This document shows, piece by piece, positions 33,430 to 45,009 of a stretch of 64,000 nt of DNA; positions within the stretch are counted from its first letter, which is position 1, and each line of letters starts with the position of its first letter. The notes beneath the pieces were generated by a model. It had not been told where the DNA came from and did no database searches. It worked only from the letters and a program-made list of their open reading frames with translations. The DNA comes from Sequoia sempervirens (taxonomy: Eukaryota > Streptophyta > Pinopsida > Cupressales > Cupressaceae), in assembly GCA_007258455.2 (NCBI GenBank), contig VDFB02000003.1:42783986-42847985 (forward strand). The letters are read 5' to 3'. The translations under genes and the position numbers were made by a program.

Positions 33430-34744
33430 ATCTAGGCTCTCCATCTTATTTTTAACATTTAGGTCTATGGGTACGGAAGTCTCTTGTAAGGCTTTGTCCA
33501 AAATGGTTTTGTGCTCAAGAGATATGTGAAGCAACTCAAGGATGGATATTTGTGCGGGGTTCTTTCTTAGATGGTCTAGGAAGTTATATTGATTCTTCGG
33601 TTGTGGATTAGAAGCAGTCCCTTACAAGACTACTTTAGATCTCTAGGTTGTAACGACACATTCTGGATTTTTCTTGATGGTAATGGTAGACATTATTATC
33701 AAAGGCTTGGATGTTATTAACAATATACTTATATGAGATGTTGGTGTAATAGGCATTGTTGTTGGTATTATTTCCTGAACTAGAGGTTTTTCCTTTCCCA
33801 TGGTCTTGTAGGGGATTCTTGAAAATAGTATGGTCAGCATTCATTTTTCCCTATGAATTATCCACTGATATGTCACCTTGTTCAATGAGGTGTTGGATAA
33901 GGTCCTTAAGTGTCCAACATGATGATGTTTTATGTCCCTTGGTGTGATGGTACTCACAAAAGTCATTGTCATTCCATCAAGCAGACTTAAAGATTGTTGG
34001 TTCATTGTGTCTAACTTCTAGTAGTTGAATGGTGTTTGATTGTAAACATTTTCTTAGAACCAATTCAATAAGTTCCCCTAAGGATGTGTATGTTCATTTC
34101 GGTTTGTTTGCTCGTAAAGGACCTCTTCGTTGTTGATTATTTTGGACTGCATTTTTAGTTTGGTCTTGACTTGGTGTTAGATTGTTTGGTGTAGAAGGAC
34201 CTTTAAGGTGAATACTAGGTGGACTTTGCTAACCAGTTTAGCATCAACTGCCCCATCATTGGTGACATTTTTGTTCCTAGACCAAAATTTGCCTTTGTCA
34301 TTGGGAGTGTTTTGATTTTCTTTGAAGATTTTGAACAATCCTTTCGCAACAAGAGCTTTCTCAATGGAGACTGCTTTTTCGATGACATCCTCAAATGTGT
34401 TGCAGCAATGGATTTGAAGTTGGTGCATTAATTCCATGTTGAGGTTTTCCAAAAAGATAGGGACCAACTGTTTTTTTAGTATGTGACAGCGACATTTGCT
34501 AGCCATACTTTGCCATCTTTGGAAGAATGAAGTAAGTGACTCTCCTTTTTATTTGGTCGTGCACAATTTCACAAGGGTTTTGTCACTTTCAATGCTATAG
34601 GCAAAGTGTGATGAATTTCTCAGCTAGTTCATTCCATGTTCTTATCCTCAAAGGTAAATGTGTGAATCACTAAAGAGCCTAGTCTGAAAGGCTACGTGGG
34701 AATAATCTCATCAAGCATGTAGGCTCAAAATCCATATCCATGCA
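33430..34744 (-). mobile_element. Gypsy gag, C-terminal part (broken)
   Basis: Continuation of the gag whose N-terminal part lies at 38923-40180. Reading the minus strand: LMRLFPRSL (about 34680-34705), then IRTWNELAEKFIT, then the frame 34177-34506 with PIFLENLNMELMHQLQIHCC and FWSRNKNVTNDGAVDAK. Next is a CEYHHTKGHKTSSCWTLKDL block (near 33890-33960) that serves as the C/H-rich region, and finally NFLDHLRKNPAQISILELL (near 33540-33590), which normally leads into the protease. Multiple stops and frameshifts. Pol is missing to the left. Confidence 0.85.
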
Positions 34745-36884
34745 TGTAACGTCCCACCACAAAACCTTAGAGGACAACATGCAACAACACATAAAAATGG
34801 AACAATTTTTTTTAAAAAAGTGCAACATACTAAAGATTGCAGAATATAAGCTAGCATGCAAGCTAAAACTAAGTCCTCCAAGGTTCCATGACAACGCTAC
34901 TATCTATCCAATAACTAAGCTAACAAGAATTAATCCATTAAACATGATTTGTCCAACAATGAAGAGTACATTAAATATTCCATCAATATGTGATATCCAT
35001 AACAAGCCATCAATATAACAACATCCAAATCAATTCAATTAACTAACATATGCAATAAACATCATTTACTTTTTCATTACAAGAGAGAGAATTCTTCAAG
35101 TCAGATACATCACTTTAACTTGTACAACAATGTTTCCTCGTATACAAGTGAGGAGAGTACATCAAAATATAATGTATGATACAACTGATTACAATTCATT
35201 ACAATTTCAAGTAAGGTAGTCCACTCAAGCCTGGAACTATGCAAGAGTCCACAACACCAAGAGTAATTGCCACATGAATGATCAAAAATAAGGGAAACCC
35301 AATGGAGTGCATAACACGTTCCACCTGACCATGTGGAACCCTAAGGTCCACCCCCCATGTTAGGAGATGACAATAAGAACCCACTACACAAGCAGTCACA
35401 CAGACAAGGACTAACAAGACTCCAACATACAAGGTACACAAAACATCACATAACAGTGACACCGCTTCCAAAGGCACGCAAGCAACAAGGGGAACACAAA
35501 ACTAGGGAGTGCTAGGTTGCATGAGGGAGGAGTGTCATCACATAGTTTGCTATGGGTTACCCTAGTGTATCTTCCTAGGCTACCAGCCCCCATCCTGAGC
35601 TACCCTAGCAGCCTCTACCGAATCACCGACCCCCATACAAACTCATGTAGGATCAACATACCTTTCAAGAGGACAAGGCAGTTGATCTTTGCCATTCCAG
35701 GCCTTCCCACTCATCCCAAGCCTAAACGAGCACTTGAGCCCTAAGTGAGGCATTATCTTGATTAATGTGAAAACTACCCAACCCCCTAATTCATTTTAAG
35801 TTATCACCGAGTTAAGAAACTCCCACATGGGTTACCCTAGTGCCACTTTGTGCGTTGGCCCCCATTGAGAGCCACTCCCCCTACTAGTAACTAGGAAACC
35901 CAATAAAATCAACAGGGAAAAGCCAACTCGCACAATCACAAAACCTCATACAAAAGGCGAGGCTTAAACCATCCCGCACACAAATACCAAATAAAGTGGT
36001 GAATATACCGTGCAAGGCTAACGACCCTCGTGAACTCATTTAATACATAAACAACCATCTCAAAAAGAATAATTATAGAATCCATCAAGTAGAAAATTTC
36101 CCCTAGCCTCTGGAAGACTTCCAATAACCACATTACACAAAGGACTTCAATTTAATCAATAACCCAAAAGCACCTAAATTTCATCAATCAACACATATAC
36201 AATGCGAGCAAAAGATCAAGTGATACAACCACTTAAGCAAGTCAAAAACAACCAATTAACCAAGACAATGAGGATATTACTAGATGATACATTTGTACAG
36301 ATCTAAATATAATAAGCTAAAAACATACATTTTAATACATAAATAAACTATCTTTTCAATCAATGGATACAAAATATAAACTTGAACCCTAATGTCTACT
36401 TAGATTACTTATTTAAAGAAGGTATGGAACTACCTATTCACATTTGATAAGAGTGTTGAATTAATTAATACTAATCAACAAAGTAAATCTTTTATATACA
36501 TAGAGAGTCTTTCTTTCTTTATTAGATTCCATAATTTCCACTATACATTACTATCCAAATTCGTTGTCTAATACAGTCTTTCATTCTTGAAAGGGCAGAA
36601 ATATGTTTTCTAATTTTACATATATAAATATCCCAACTATTTGAATACAAATTCTAACCATATAATTCTCTCTCTATATATATATATACCTATATATCAT
36701 AATCAAATGTCATTTCAAATTCTTACTATCAACTCCTTTTCTAAATGAATGCAGATTACATATTTTAAACATACAAATTTATATATATCTATATATGTAT
36801 GTATATATATGATTGTATATATATATACTTTTATTCAAACCAAAAGTGAAATAATGCATACACATATGTACCAATACATGTATG

Positions 36885-36938
<54 letters not shown>

Positions 36939-38922
36939 AACACATACTCGTAATTCAGTATATGCTTATATATTTATATATATATACATGTATTTATATA
37001 TATACATATATTTATATATATACATATATTTATATATGTAAATGCCATGTCTAACTACTATTTGGAAATACCATATTTCCTATTTAATGAAACAATATTT
37101 ATATACTCATATAGACGTACATAGATACATATATATATATGCATATATATGTGTGTATGTGTGTGTGTAATGTAAAGATGAAACAAACAGTAATTTCCTA
37201 CCTATCGGCTCACACAGAGTCGTGCATAGCGAAACTACAATGCAGAGCACACGGTTTATCGAAGGCATTATGCAATATCATACACACAAAATCGCACACC
37301 AAAGATGCTATAGTACAAGGCATCGATTGTTACTGGAGGTAAATATATATATAGATTCGAATCATACAAGGGTCGGCTAATATTACAAGTATACACTTCC
37401 ACCAAATGGAGCAAACTACAATACAGTAGTGGCGGTGAAGGTTTTTATTTAGCTTTGGGTAAGACAATAAGTTAACGAATGCCTAGGAAACAGTTATACA
37501 TCAGCTTGCTTTCACTTAAGTGATTCATGCAACTTAGCCAGCACCAAGATTACGTCATGCAAGGTTTTGATTCTCTCTTGTACTGTTTATAAATCACACA
37601 ATAAACACAATAAATACAGCCATAGCATAATTAATAGTCGATATTCCCAAAGATGAGAGCCTAAAGTGAGTGAAAAAAAAAGAATAGGGAATGCATTTTG
37701 TATGTTGTAGGAAGGAATATGCATTCAAAAGCATTGATAGAGCCTCAGATATAAAGAATATAGACTATAGAGAGGCATCGATAGAAGAACAAGAACGCCT
37801 TATAAGGCTGTCAAAAAGGAAGGAAACAATACCAACATGACACAGGTGCGCAAACTAAATTTTGAGAAGATTTATGAAATTTCCCAACAGAATATTTTCC
37901 TGTGGATACACGAAACTACAGGTTCATACAGAATGTATTTATTGGGAGAGCTAAAAGATCTTCAAACAATTGCATTTAGCAAGTGGGGGTAATTAACACA
38001 TCGAATGCATTGAACACAAAGCAAGCACAAGTGATTTATTTAATAAATTTACAGAAGATTCCATTACTACTTGTTTTCAATTTAGAAACTAAATAAACTA
38101 AGAAATATTTTATTTCAAGATAGTAGAAGCATTCAAGCTGTTGTTTAGAAATGGAGAAAGAATTCACAAGGAACAAAACCTGGTTTAAATCAATTGGTTG
38201 AGTTGAGGAATGATGTCGAGCTCCTTAATTCCAGCTTGCAGCTCCAACACACACTTCAAAATTCCAACAATCTCCGCATAACCCAATTCTTAATCTCCAA
38301 GAAAATAATAAACTAGAAGAAGACCTCCCAAAACAAGAAAACATTCACAGAAAGAAGAAACAAGAATTAGTTTTTCGAGAAAAATCCCCAAAAGCCCCAT
38401 TTCTTTTAGCAATTTAACTAATTTATTCTCCACTCCACAATTCGTTGCTTGCATGCAACATTTCTTTAGTTTCATTAATTATTTTATTTTATTTTATTTT
38501 CCCACTACTATTTTCCTCCACTCCTCATAATGTTTATTGATAAAATATATTTATTTAATTGCACACAATAAATCCACTTTTAAAATATTTAATTTATTAA
38601 TTTTAACTTACCTAAACCAATTAAGGCATCAATAATATTTTATTTATTAATTTTAACTTTACCTCTTAATACTATTTGCACCATACTTTAATTAACGTAT
38701 TTATTTTATATTTCTTTATTAATCATAATTTTAATTTATCAAAACCACAAATGTATCAAAACATTTATTTCAATTATCAAAATACCTTTTTAACTACAAA
38801 AAAAATTATTTTAATATAATAAACAATCAAAGCACAAATCAACCCAATTTAAATCAAATAGACTAAACACCAATCAACCATATGAACAACACTGACAGGG
38901 TGAATCACAGAGGGGCACTACA
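34745..38922. mobile_element. 4.18-kb LTR-like insertion (solo LTR or non-autonomous element)
   Basis: Begins TGTAACGTCCC and ends GGGGCACTACA (TG...CA, imperfect inverted ends), with the 5-bp duplication ATGCA on both sides (34740-34744 and 38923-38927). It interrupts a gypsy gag cleanly: coding sense resumes directly outside both ends. It contains no recognisable gag, pol, PBS or internal LTR copy, only AT-rich DNA, a (CA)24 run, TA-rich tracts and a repeated GGGTTACCCTAGTG phrase (about 35550 and 35829). Best read as a very long solo LTR of a gypsy-like element left by recombination between LTRs. A LARD-type non-autonomous element is the alternative. Orientation is not determined because both ends resemble LTR starts. 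Confidence 0.8.
36887..36934. repeat. (CA)24 microsatellite
   Basis: Uninterrupted CA dinucleotide run of 48 bases, surrounded by TA-rich tracts (about 36670-37150), inside the 4.18-kb LTR-like insertion. An uninterrupted run is likely polymorphic. Confidence 0.95.
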
Positions 38923-40180
38923 ATGCATGTGGTATTGAATTCAGTCACACGTTCTACTGGATCTCCATTTCCCTTGTATTTGTTAAAGTTTGGAACAATG
39001 AAGTGTGGAGGGAAAGGTAGCATGTATATGCTTCGATCAAAAGGATAAGGACATAGTTCTTCCATGAAGTATGTTTTCTTTGTCCCACTCACTTGCATGT
39101 TTGACATTTGTTGTTGCATTGCTTGCATTTGTTGCATCAAAGTACATCCATGGGTGATGGTGGTATGTTTGGTTGACTTTGCATGAGAGGGTTCTAGTTG
39201 GTCTCAAATGTGTTTAGATGGTTGTAGGATGAAAATGGGTTTTGGTTTTGGAAGTTAGATGTAGATGTTGGATTTGTGTTGATGTTTTGTTGAGAAGAAT
39301 TTTGGTTGCCTTGTTGGTAGTGGGATGTAAACATGGCTCTGGTATTGGTATTGGTATTGTGTTGTGGTGGGGTTTGGTTTGTTTGTTGGAATTGTGGTGT
39401 GAAGTTGGGGTTCGCATTTCCATGTTGTTGTGATGGAGGTTGGTTGGTGTTTAGAATTGACCCAAAATACATGTTTGTGCTTGGTGCGATGTTGGTTGTT
39501 TGGGTTTGCACTCTTGGTGTAGCAATGTGAATCCTTCTTGTCTTACTTGGGGGATTTGGATTTTGGTTTGTGTTTGTGTTGGTTGATGGTGTGATTTTTT
39601 GAGTGTATGTTGTGGAAAATGGATTTGCAAATGGAGATTTTGGATTTTGGTTTGTTTTGTGTTGGCACTAGAGGATGAACCAAATGGATTGACAAATATG
39701 GGACTTGGTACTTGAGATGTTACATGTGTTCTTTTGGTCCCAAATGTTGGTGTAGGGGGAATGTGTATAGTTGTCACATTGTGTAGTTCCCTCTAGAGGC
39801 AAGCTAGTGTGCATTTGTTGTGAGGAGGATTGACCTTGTGAAAATGTGTTTTGACTTTGACCTTGAGATTGTGTTTGTGTTGTTCCCTCTACAATTATGG
39901 AAGTGTCAAAATCAAAGCAGATCTTGGCACCCTTCTTGGCAAGTGCAAGGAAGTACCTATTAGGATCCGCATTGACAAGCTCCTCTATGATACGTACTAT
40001 CCTAGGATCTTGGGAAGCTTGTTCGATCTCTTCGAGGGTTAGACCTTGGTTAACCTCATTAAATGTAATATTGGCAAATGGATTTGGAATTTCACCTTGT
40101 GATGTTTGAGGTTGGTTTGAAGACGACCCAAAGTTCATGGTGCTAGTTGAATTAAAATTGGGATCATATGAGGAGTCCAT
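38923..40180 (-). mobile_element. Gypsy gag, N-terminal part (broken)
   Basis: Starts at a Met at 40180 (MDSSYDPNFNSTSTMNFGSS). It then has LEEIEQASQDPRIVRIIEEL and YFLALAKKGAKI, and a long Gln/Asn/Ser/Thr-rich low-complexity region read in different frames (39194-39777). The conserved gag entry block ELCPYPFDRSIYMLPFPPHF then VPNFNKYKGNGDPVERV is at 38936-39080. The reading stops at the boundary of the 4.18-kb insertion and resumes at 34739. Gln-rich linkers before the gag capsid domain are common in Tat-type plant gypsy elements. The tandem array at 40761-41175 lies upstream and may be in its 5' leader. Confidence 0.85.
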
Positions 40181-40760
40181 GTCTTTTTCGTTTCTTTTGT
40201 GACCTAGTAAAGACCATATAAGACTTGTGACTTGTGGATTTTGAGACTTTTGGAATGAATGAAATTAAGGATGAAGATGCAAGATGATAATGACACTATA
40301 CTATTTTTTGGATTTTTTTTGGTGATAAGGATACAAGATGGTAAAGTCACTATGCTATGTTTTTGGGTTTTTTGGATGTAAGAATGCAAGATGGTAATGC
40401 AACTATGACCAGGGTTGGTGTGTAAGATGATAATGAAGGTATGACTATGCAAGGTATGTAAGGTGATAATGAAGGTATGCCATATGCTTAAGGATGTTGG
40501 GTATGCAACTTTGAATCTTAAAAAGGGGATACTAGGAAAACTATGATAAACCAAGGTAACAAATCTAATTGCCAATACCTCAAGAGGATAAGAATCAAGA
40601 TGATGATGATGATTGGATAAAAGGATGAACTTAGACTAGACACGAGTTATAAGCCCAACCTAAGGATAAGATAAATGAAATATGATAAGGTCAAGACACT
40701 CAAATATGTGACTATGGTCTTATCAATTATTTGACAGGCCTCATAATCTCAAGACTCAAA
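40181..40760. other. Probable 5' leader of the minus-strand gypsy element
   Basis: No coding motif. Repetitive wording such as ATGCAAGATGGTAATG / AAGGATGCAAGATGATAATG recurs several times (40270-40480), a looser version of the tandem array that follows. Confidence 0.4.
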
Positions 40761-41175
40761 GATGAAAAATGCAAGCTAGGATATGCAAGATGAAACTAAG
40801 TAAAATGATATGACAATGGATGGAAAAGCTAAGATGACAAATGCAATCTAGGATATGCAAGATAAAACTAAGAAAAATGATATGATAATGGATGGACAAA
40901 CTAAGATGGCAAATGCAAGCTAGGATATTCAAGATGAAACTAAGGAAAATGATATGATAATGGATGGACAAGCTAAGATGACAAATACAATCTAGAATAT
41001 GCAAGATAAAACTAAGTAAAATGATATGATAATGGATGGACAATCTAAGATGGAAAATGCAAGCTAGGATATGCAAGATGAAACTAAGGAAAATGATATG
41101 GAAATGGATGGACAAGCTAAGATGGAAAATGAAATCTAGGATAATGCAAGATAAAACTAAGGAAAATGATAATAA
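40761..41175. repeat. 72-bp tandem repeat, about 5.8 copies, 144-bp higher order
   Basis: Units start at 40761, 40833, 40905, 40977, 41049 and 41121. Odd units carry CAAGCTAGG...AAGATGAAAC and even units carry CAATCTAGG...AAGATAAAAC, so the true repeating unit is a 144-bp dimer. The array is open on the minus strand as 24-residue repeats, a consequence of the 72-bp period being a multiple of three and not evidence for a protein. Confidence 0.92.
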
Positions 41176-42700
41176 ATTATCAATGGACTTACTAGACTAA
41201 ACAAGTCTCAGGTATGATGGTATAGTCATTGTTGGATAGGAAATTAGAAACTGGATGCACAAGTATTTCCCCCAAAAAAAAAAAACTAACAGATGTGGTG
41301 CACAATGCCACAGATGTGGTGCAGGACCAATCAGTTGTGGTACAAGATCTATCAATTGTGATGTATAGGAAAATGCAAGTTTTTGGATTTTTAGGGTTTC
41401 TAATAGATGTGGCATTTTAACTAACAATTGCGGTGTTTTGTTTTGATGATTGTGATGTTTTGTGTAATAGTTGTGGTATTCTAGTTTTTGGACTCAAATT
41501 GATGTCTTCTAAATGGTTTTCCATTTTGGGAAATTTCAAGATTTGATCATAAAACACAACACTCAGAAGATAGATTTGGTTGTTTTTGACTCTTTGACTT
41601 CTTGATAAGTAAGTATTTTTGCAAGTTTTCCTCCACAAAACTCGCTAGTCCTTGGATCAAAAATAATTTAAGAAAGCACAAACTAGCTAGTAGTAATAGG
41701 GTTATCTACTAAAGTGGGCTTACCTCACTCTTTTGAGTGATTTTAAATCCGAGAAAAAGGAGTGGGTGAAGCTAGAGTATGCCTAGGTCATGTACCACCT
41801 TAACACCTCTTGCCTTAAAAGGATGAAATCCAAACAAGGAACCTTACCACCTCAACCAAGAATTGGATGTGGTAAATAACTAGAGGTATATATGTTGGGG
41901 CTTGTTCCAAAGGGTGTAACTCCACTAGCATGCCCACCCTACTCAAAAAGAAAAATGGAAGACTTGTGCAATGTTCTTTCTCATCACCCAAGAATTGCAC
42001 GTAGCGTAAGGGGAGAGGATACTTAAGACTATGTTGTGCCACTATTTCTCATCACCCAAGAATCACACATAGCACAAGGGGAGATGATATTTTAGCTAAA
42101 CACGCCTTCAGTAATAACACCTATGTGCAAATGTACAAAACATAGAAGACGCTTGTTCTTTTTAAGCACCAATTCCAAATGTTCCTAATTTAGAAATCAC
42201 AAACACACAATGGAACCCTGCAAGAAATTTGATTAGTAGTTTAGATCAAAAGGTCTTCTCCCAACCATTTCCACAAGCTAGAAATATGAAACCAGTAACC
42301 AAGAAACCTCTACCCTAATGAATGTAAAAATAAGAAAATGAAAATCTAGAATTTGTACTCTCTTTTTACTATGACAGTCAAATGTGGTGCACAGAGGCTC
42401 AGATGTGGTGTTGTAATGCATCGTAGGACTCAGTAAATGTGGCATATGGAATGGAGACTATAGAGAATGGAATGGTGACTGCAATGCAAGAATCAACGAT
42501 TGTGGCATATTAGGGCATGATTGTGGCACAAAGCTTGTAGCTGCAAAAACACAAATATCTAACAAAAGACAACAAATCTAATAATGGAAATGATGTAAGC
42601 AGAGTGTTAGAATGTTAGAATAATAACTAGTAGCCAATAAAATGATCTAAAATAGCAATGATTAAAGAATTTTAATTTTTTGCATGATAACAGTCAGATG
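41176..42700. other. No gene; LTR-like region rich in GATGTGG phrases
   Basis: No coding region recognised. The phrase GATGTGGTGC and variants (GATTGTGGCA, AGTTGTGGTA, AATGTGGCAT) recur at least a dozen times at 41290-41475 and 42370-42535. Another duplication is the pair TTCTCATCACCCAAGAAT..CACGTAG/CACATAGC-CAAGGGGAGA at about 41978-42015 and 42047-42085. Probably LTR or leader of a gypsy element. Confidence 0.4.
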
Positions 42701-43226
42701 TGTCGTACATCACCTCAAGGGGATTCAATATCTAAGTCATACAGAATAGCATTCCATTGTACCAACAATATGGCTGAATACGAAGCATTGCTAACGGGAC
42801 TTTGAATGGCTATCAAATGGAAAATTAAGAACCTATAGGTCTATGGTGATTTGCAACTAGTTATCTGTCAAGTCAATGATGATTATGATACAAAGGATGA
42901 AAATCTCACACCCTACAAGAGAATGGTTGATAGTTTCAAGTAGTATTTTGATGTCATCATCTTCGAGTAGATTCCAAGAATTCAAAACAAAGTAATCGAT
43001 ATAATGGCCACCATAGGATCTCTCTTGGATATACCTAATAATGTATCGCAATATGAGTTCTTAGTGGAACAACAATTGATCCCCGCATTTGATGTCCTCG
43101 ATTTTGAGCTTGTGTGTGAACTTGTTGGTGTTGATTCTCCTTGGTATAAATACTTTTTACCTACATGACCAAATTATCCCTCCTGACTTTTCCTCTAGCC
43201 AATGTAAGACCTTTTTTGTATTAAGT
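42700..43226 (+). mobile_element. Gypsy second (archaeal-type) RNase H fragment
   Basis: Plus-strand reading with single stops: QGDSISKSYRIAFHCTNNMA then EYEALLTGL (Glu of the active site in MAEYEALL), then VYGDLQLVICQVN (Asp), then PYKRMVDSF, and a linker YLHDQIIPPDFSSSQ near 43155-43205. This dual RNase H arrangement between RT and integrase is typical of Tat/Ogre-type plant gypsy elements. The linker normally continues into the integrase zinc finger, but here a LINE intervenes before it resumes near 45010. The RT part is absent upstream. Confidence 0.8.
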
Positions 43227-43489
43227 ATAGTGCAGTCAACAAAATTACATCTCCATTACATTTTCTTACATATCATAGCATAATATGCAATGAAATATCA
43301 GAGAATCTATCAACATATCAGAGCACCTGTCAACATATTGTCCCTAGTCATGTGTGCATATTTACATGTATACTGAGTTACATATATATTTATTTACATA
43401 TATACTGAGTTACATATACCAAACTATACATCATAAGGTATTTAGAAAAACCAAATTGTATATTTCCATTCATGCCAGTCACTTTTTTT

Positions 43490-45005
43490 TCCTCTACCCT
43501 ACCAGGATTTTTGTTGCCACATGTTCATCCATAGCTCTGTCATCTTCTATAGACTTTTTTTTTGGCTCCTTCCTATGCTTGGTTGCTTCATCTTTAAGCT
43601 CCTTCTGAAAATCATGAAGAGAATTTAAGAAAACTTCAACCTTGGGATGACTCTCTTGCCAAGTGTGTCCATATCTAGCCTCTTGGATGTTGATATTAGT
43701 TGTGCCTTTTTCCAAGAATTTCCAAATTTTGTCCTTAGAAATTTCAATTGTGATGAAAACCTGCATAGCAACATTGTGAATTATGAGTCTTTTAGCAAAC
43801 TCAGTAAGCAACCTTCTATTCCCTTTATACTTTTCCTCATTTCTAGCTTTCCAAATGGACCAAATAATTTCAGTGGAAACACAAATCCAAAATAGAGATA
43901 GATTGGTATTCATTTTGTTATCAATTTCAAAGAGAATTTTTCTAGAAATGGGATCATGATTATTCCTCTAAATGTTTTGTCTATCACAAAAAAAATTCTA
44001 GATTTTGTTAACAAATAAGTAATCAAATAAAATGTGTTGTATTGACTCAAGAACTCTTCATATATTGCGTATGTCAATATCATTGGATTTAATTTTGAAT
44101 GGAAGCCTTCAAAGAATTAGTAGTCACCTAAAGTATGTTTTTTTTTTTCCAAAGCCGGATTCCAATTCTTTTTAAACAATTTTAACCATTGTTCTTTACT
44201 TAGCTTTATGCCCCATATTTTATTCACATGTTATGTGATATCTTCTTGTTCAATTAAGGCCTTGTATATTGTTTTTGCATTAACTTTCATTAGTGTGTTG
44301 TCATCTTTCCATTGGAATTCCTAGTATTGCAACTCATCTATTTTAATATCAATTGGGAAGTGAATGTTTTTACATGCTTCTTCTAGAATAGTGTATGTTC
44401 TTCAATTACTTAGAGGGTATTGAATTCAGTGCTCAACTCCTACCAACTTTTCAACCTATCATTTGTCATGATATCACCAAAACATTTAATCCCTTTTTGG
44501 GTCCATCCTTTTGCCGAGCATCCTTAAAGCATGGCAAGTGGTTTTCCTTTGTGCTCTAAGTTCCACCATACTAATCTATGAGCTAGGACAGTGTTGTTAC
44601 CATTCTTGGTGAAGTGGCAATTATTAATATTATTTTTAACATGTTCCCATGCTCCCTAAATGGTCTTCAATACATTCGATCCCCCAGGGGATACAGGAAA
44701 GGAATTGCTAAGGAGATCACACAGGGGGAGGAGTTTCCATGACTTAGCTTTCTTAGGCACAACATTCTTGATATTTTGTCTTACAAGGACCTCCCATGGT
44801 TCCTCTCCATCAAGTTCTCTAGAGATCCATTTTGAGGCTAGAGCAATGCCTTGCAGCCTCAATTCCTTCAAACCTAGACCTCAAATTTCCTTTTCTATTG
44901 CACACTAATCCCATTTAACAGCATGTCCTTTCCTATTACTCTTACCATTGGACCACAAGAGCTTCTTGATTCTTTTTTGTATTTCATTAATTTGGTGGCC
45001 TTTAA
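43490..45005 (-). mobile_element. 5'-truncated LINE inserted in the gypsy pol
   Basis: Minus-strand LINE C-terminal region only. It has KRIKKLLWSNGKSNRKGHAV (about 44915-44985), then GLKELRLQGIALASKWISRE (44656-44871). Degraded zf-RVT segments follow (44000-44400, for example WKKHVKTFTSQLIL), then WICVSTEIIWSIWKARNEEK (43494-43913) and a basic tail. It lacks the endonuclease and RT core, as is usual for a 5'-truncated insertion. The 3' side may extend left to about 43215, where a short T-run could be the complement of a poly(A) tail. The two halves of the gypsy pol flank it. Confidence 0.8.
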
Positions 45006-45009
45006 ATAT

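Noticed and set aside
35199..35477. Minus-strand frame with hydrophobic Cys/Val-rich sequence in the LTR-like insertion
   Set aside because: No family match, no splice or start context, and it lies wholly within a non-coding LTR-like element.
36749..37054. Plus-strand frame with poly(His-Thr)
   Set aside because: Produced by the (CA)24 microsatellite and surrounding TA repeats.
39242..39530. Plus-strand Val/Leu/Gly/Cys-rich frames
   Set aside because: Antisense of the Gln/Asn/Thr-rich linker of the gypsy gag.
40756..41115. 119-residue frame of repeated HIIFLSFILHILACICHL-like units on the minus strand
   Set aside because: It is the translation of the 72-bp tandem repeat. The period divides by three, so a long frame follows automatically.
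40761..41175. Direct repeat array considered as a CRISPR array
   Set aside because: Units are contiguous 72-bp tandem copies without unique spacers, and this is a plant nuclear sequence.
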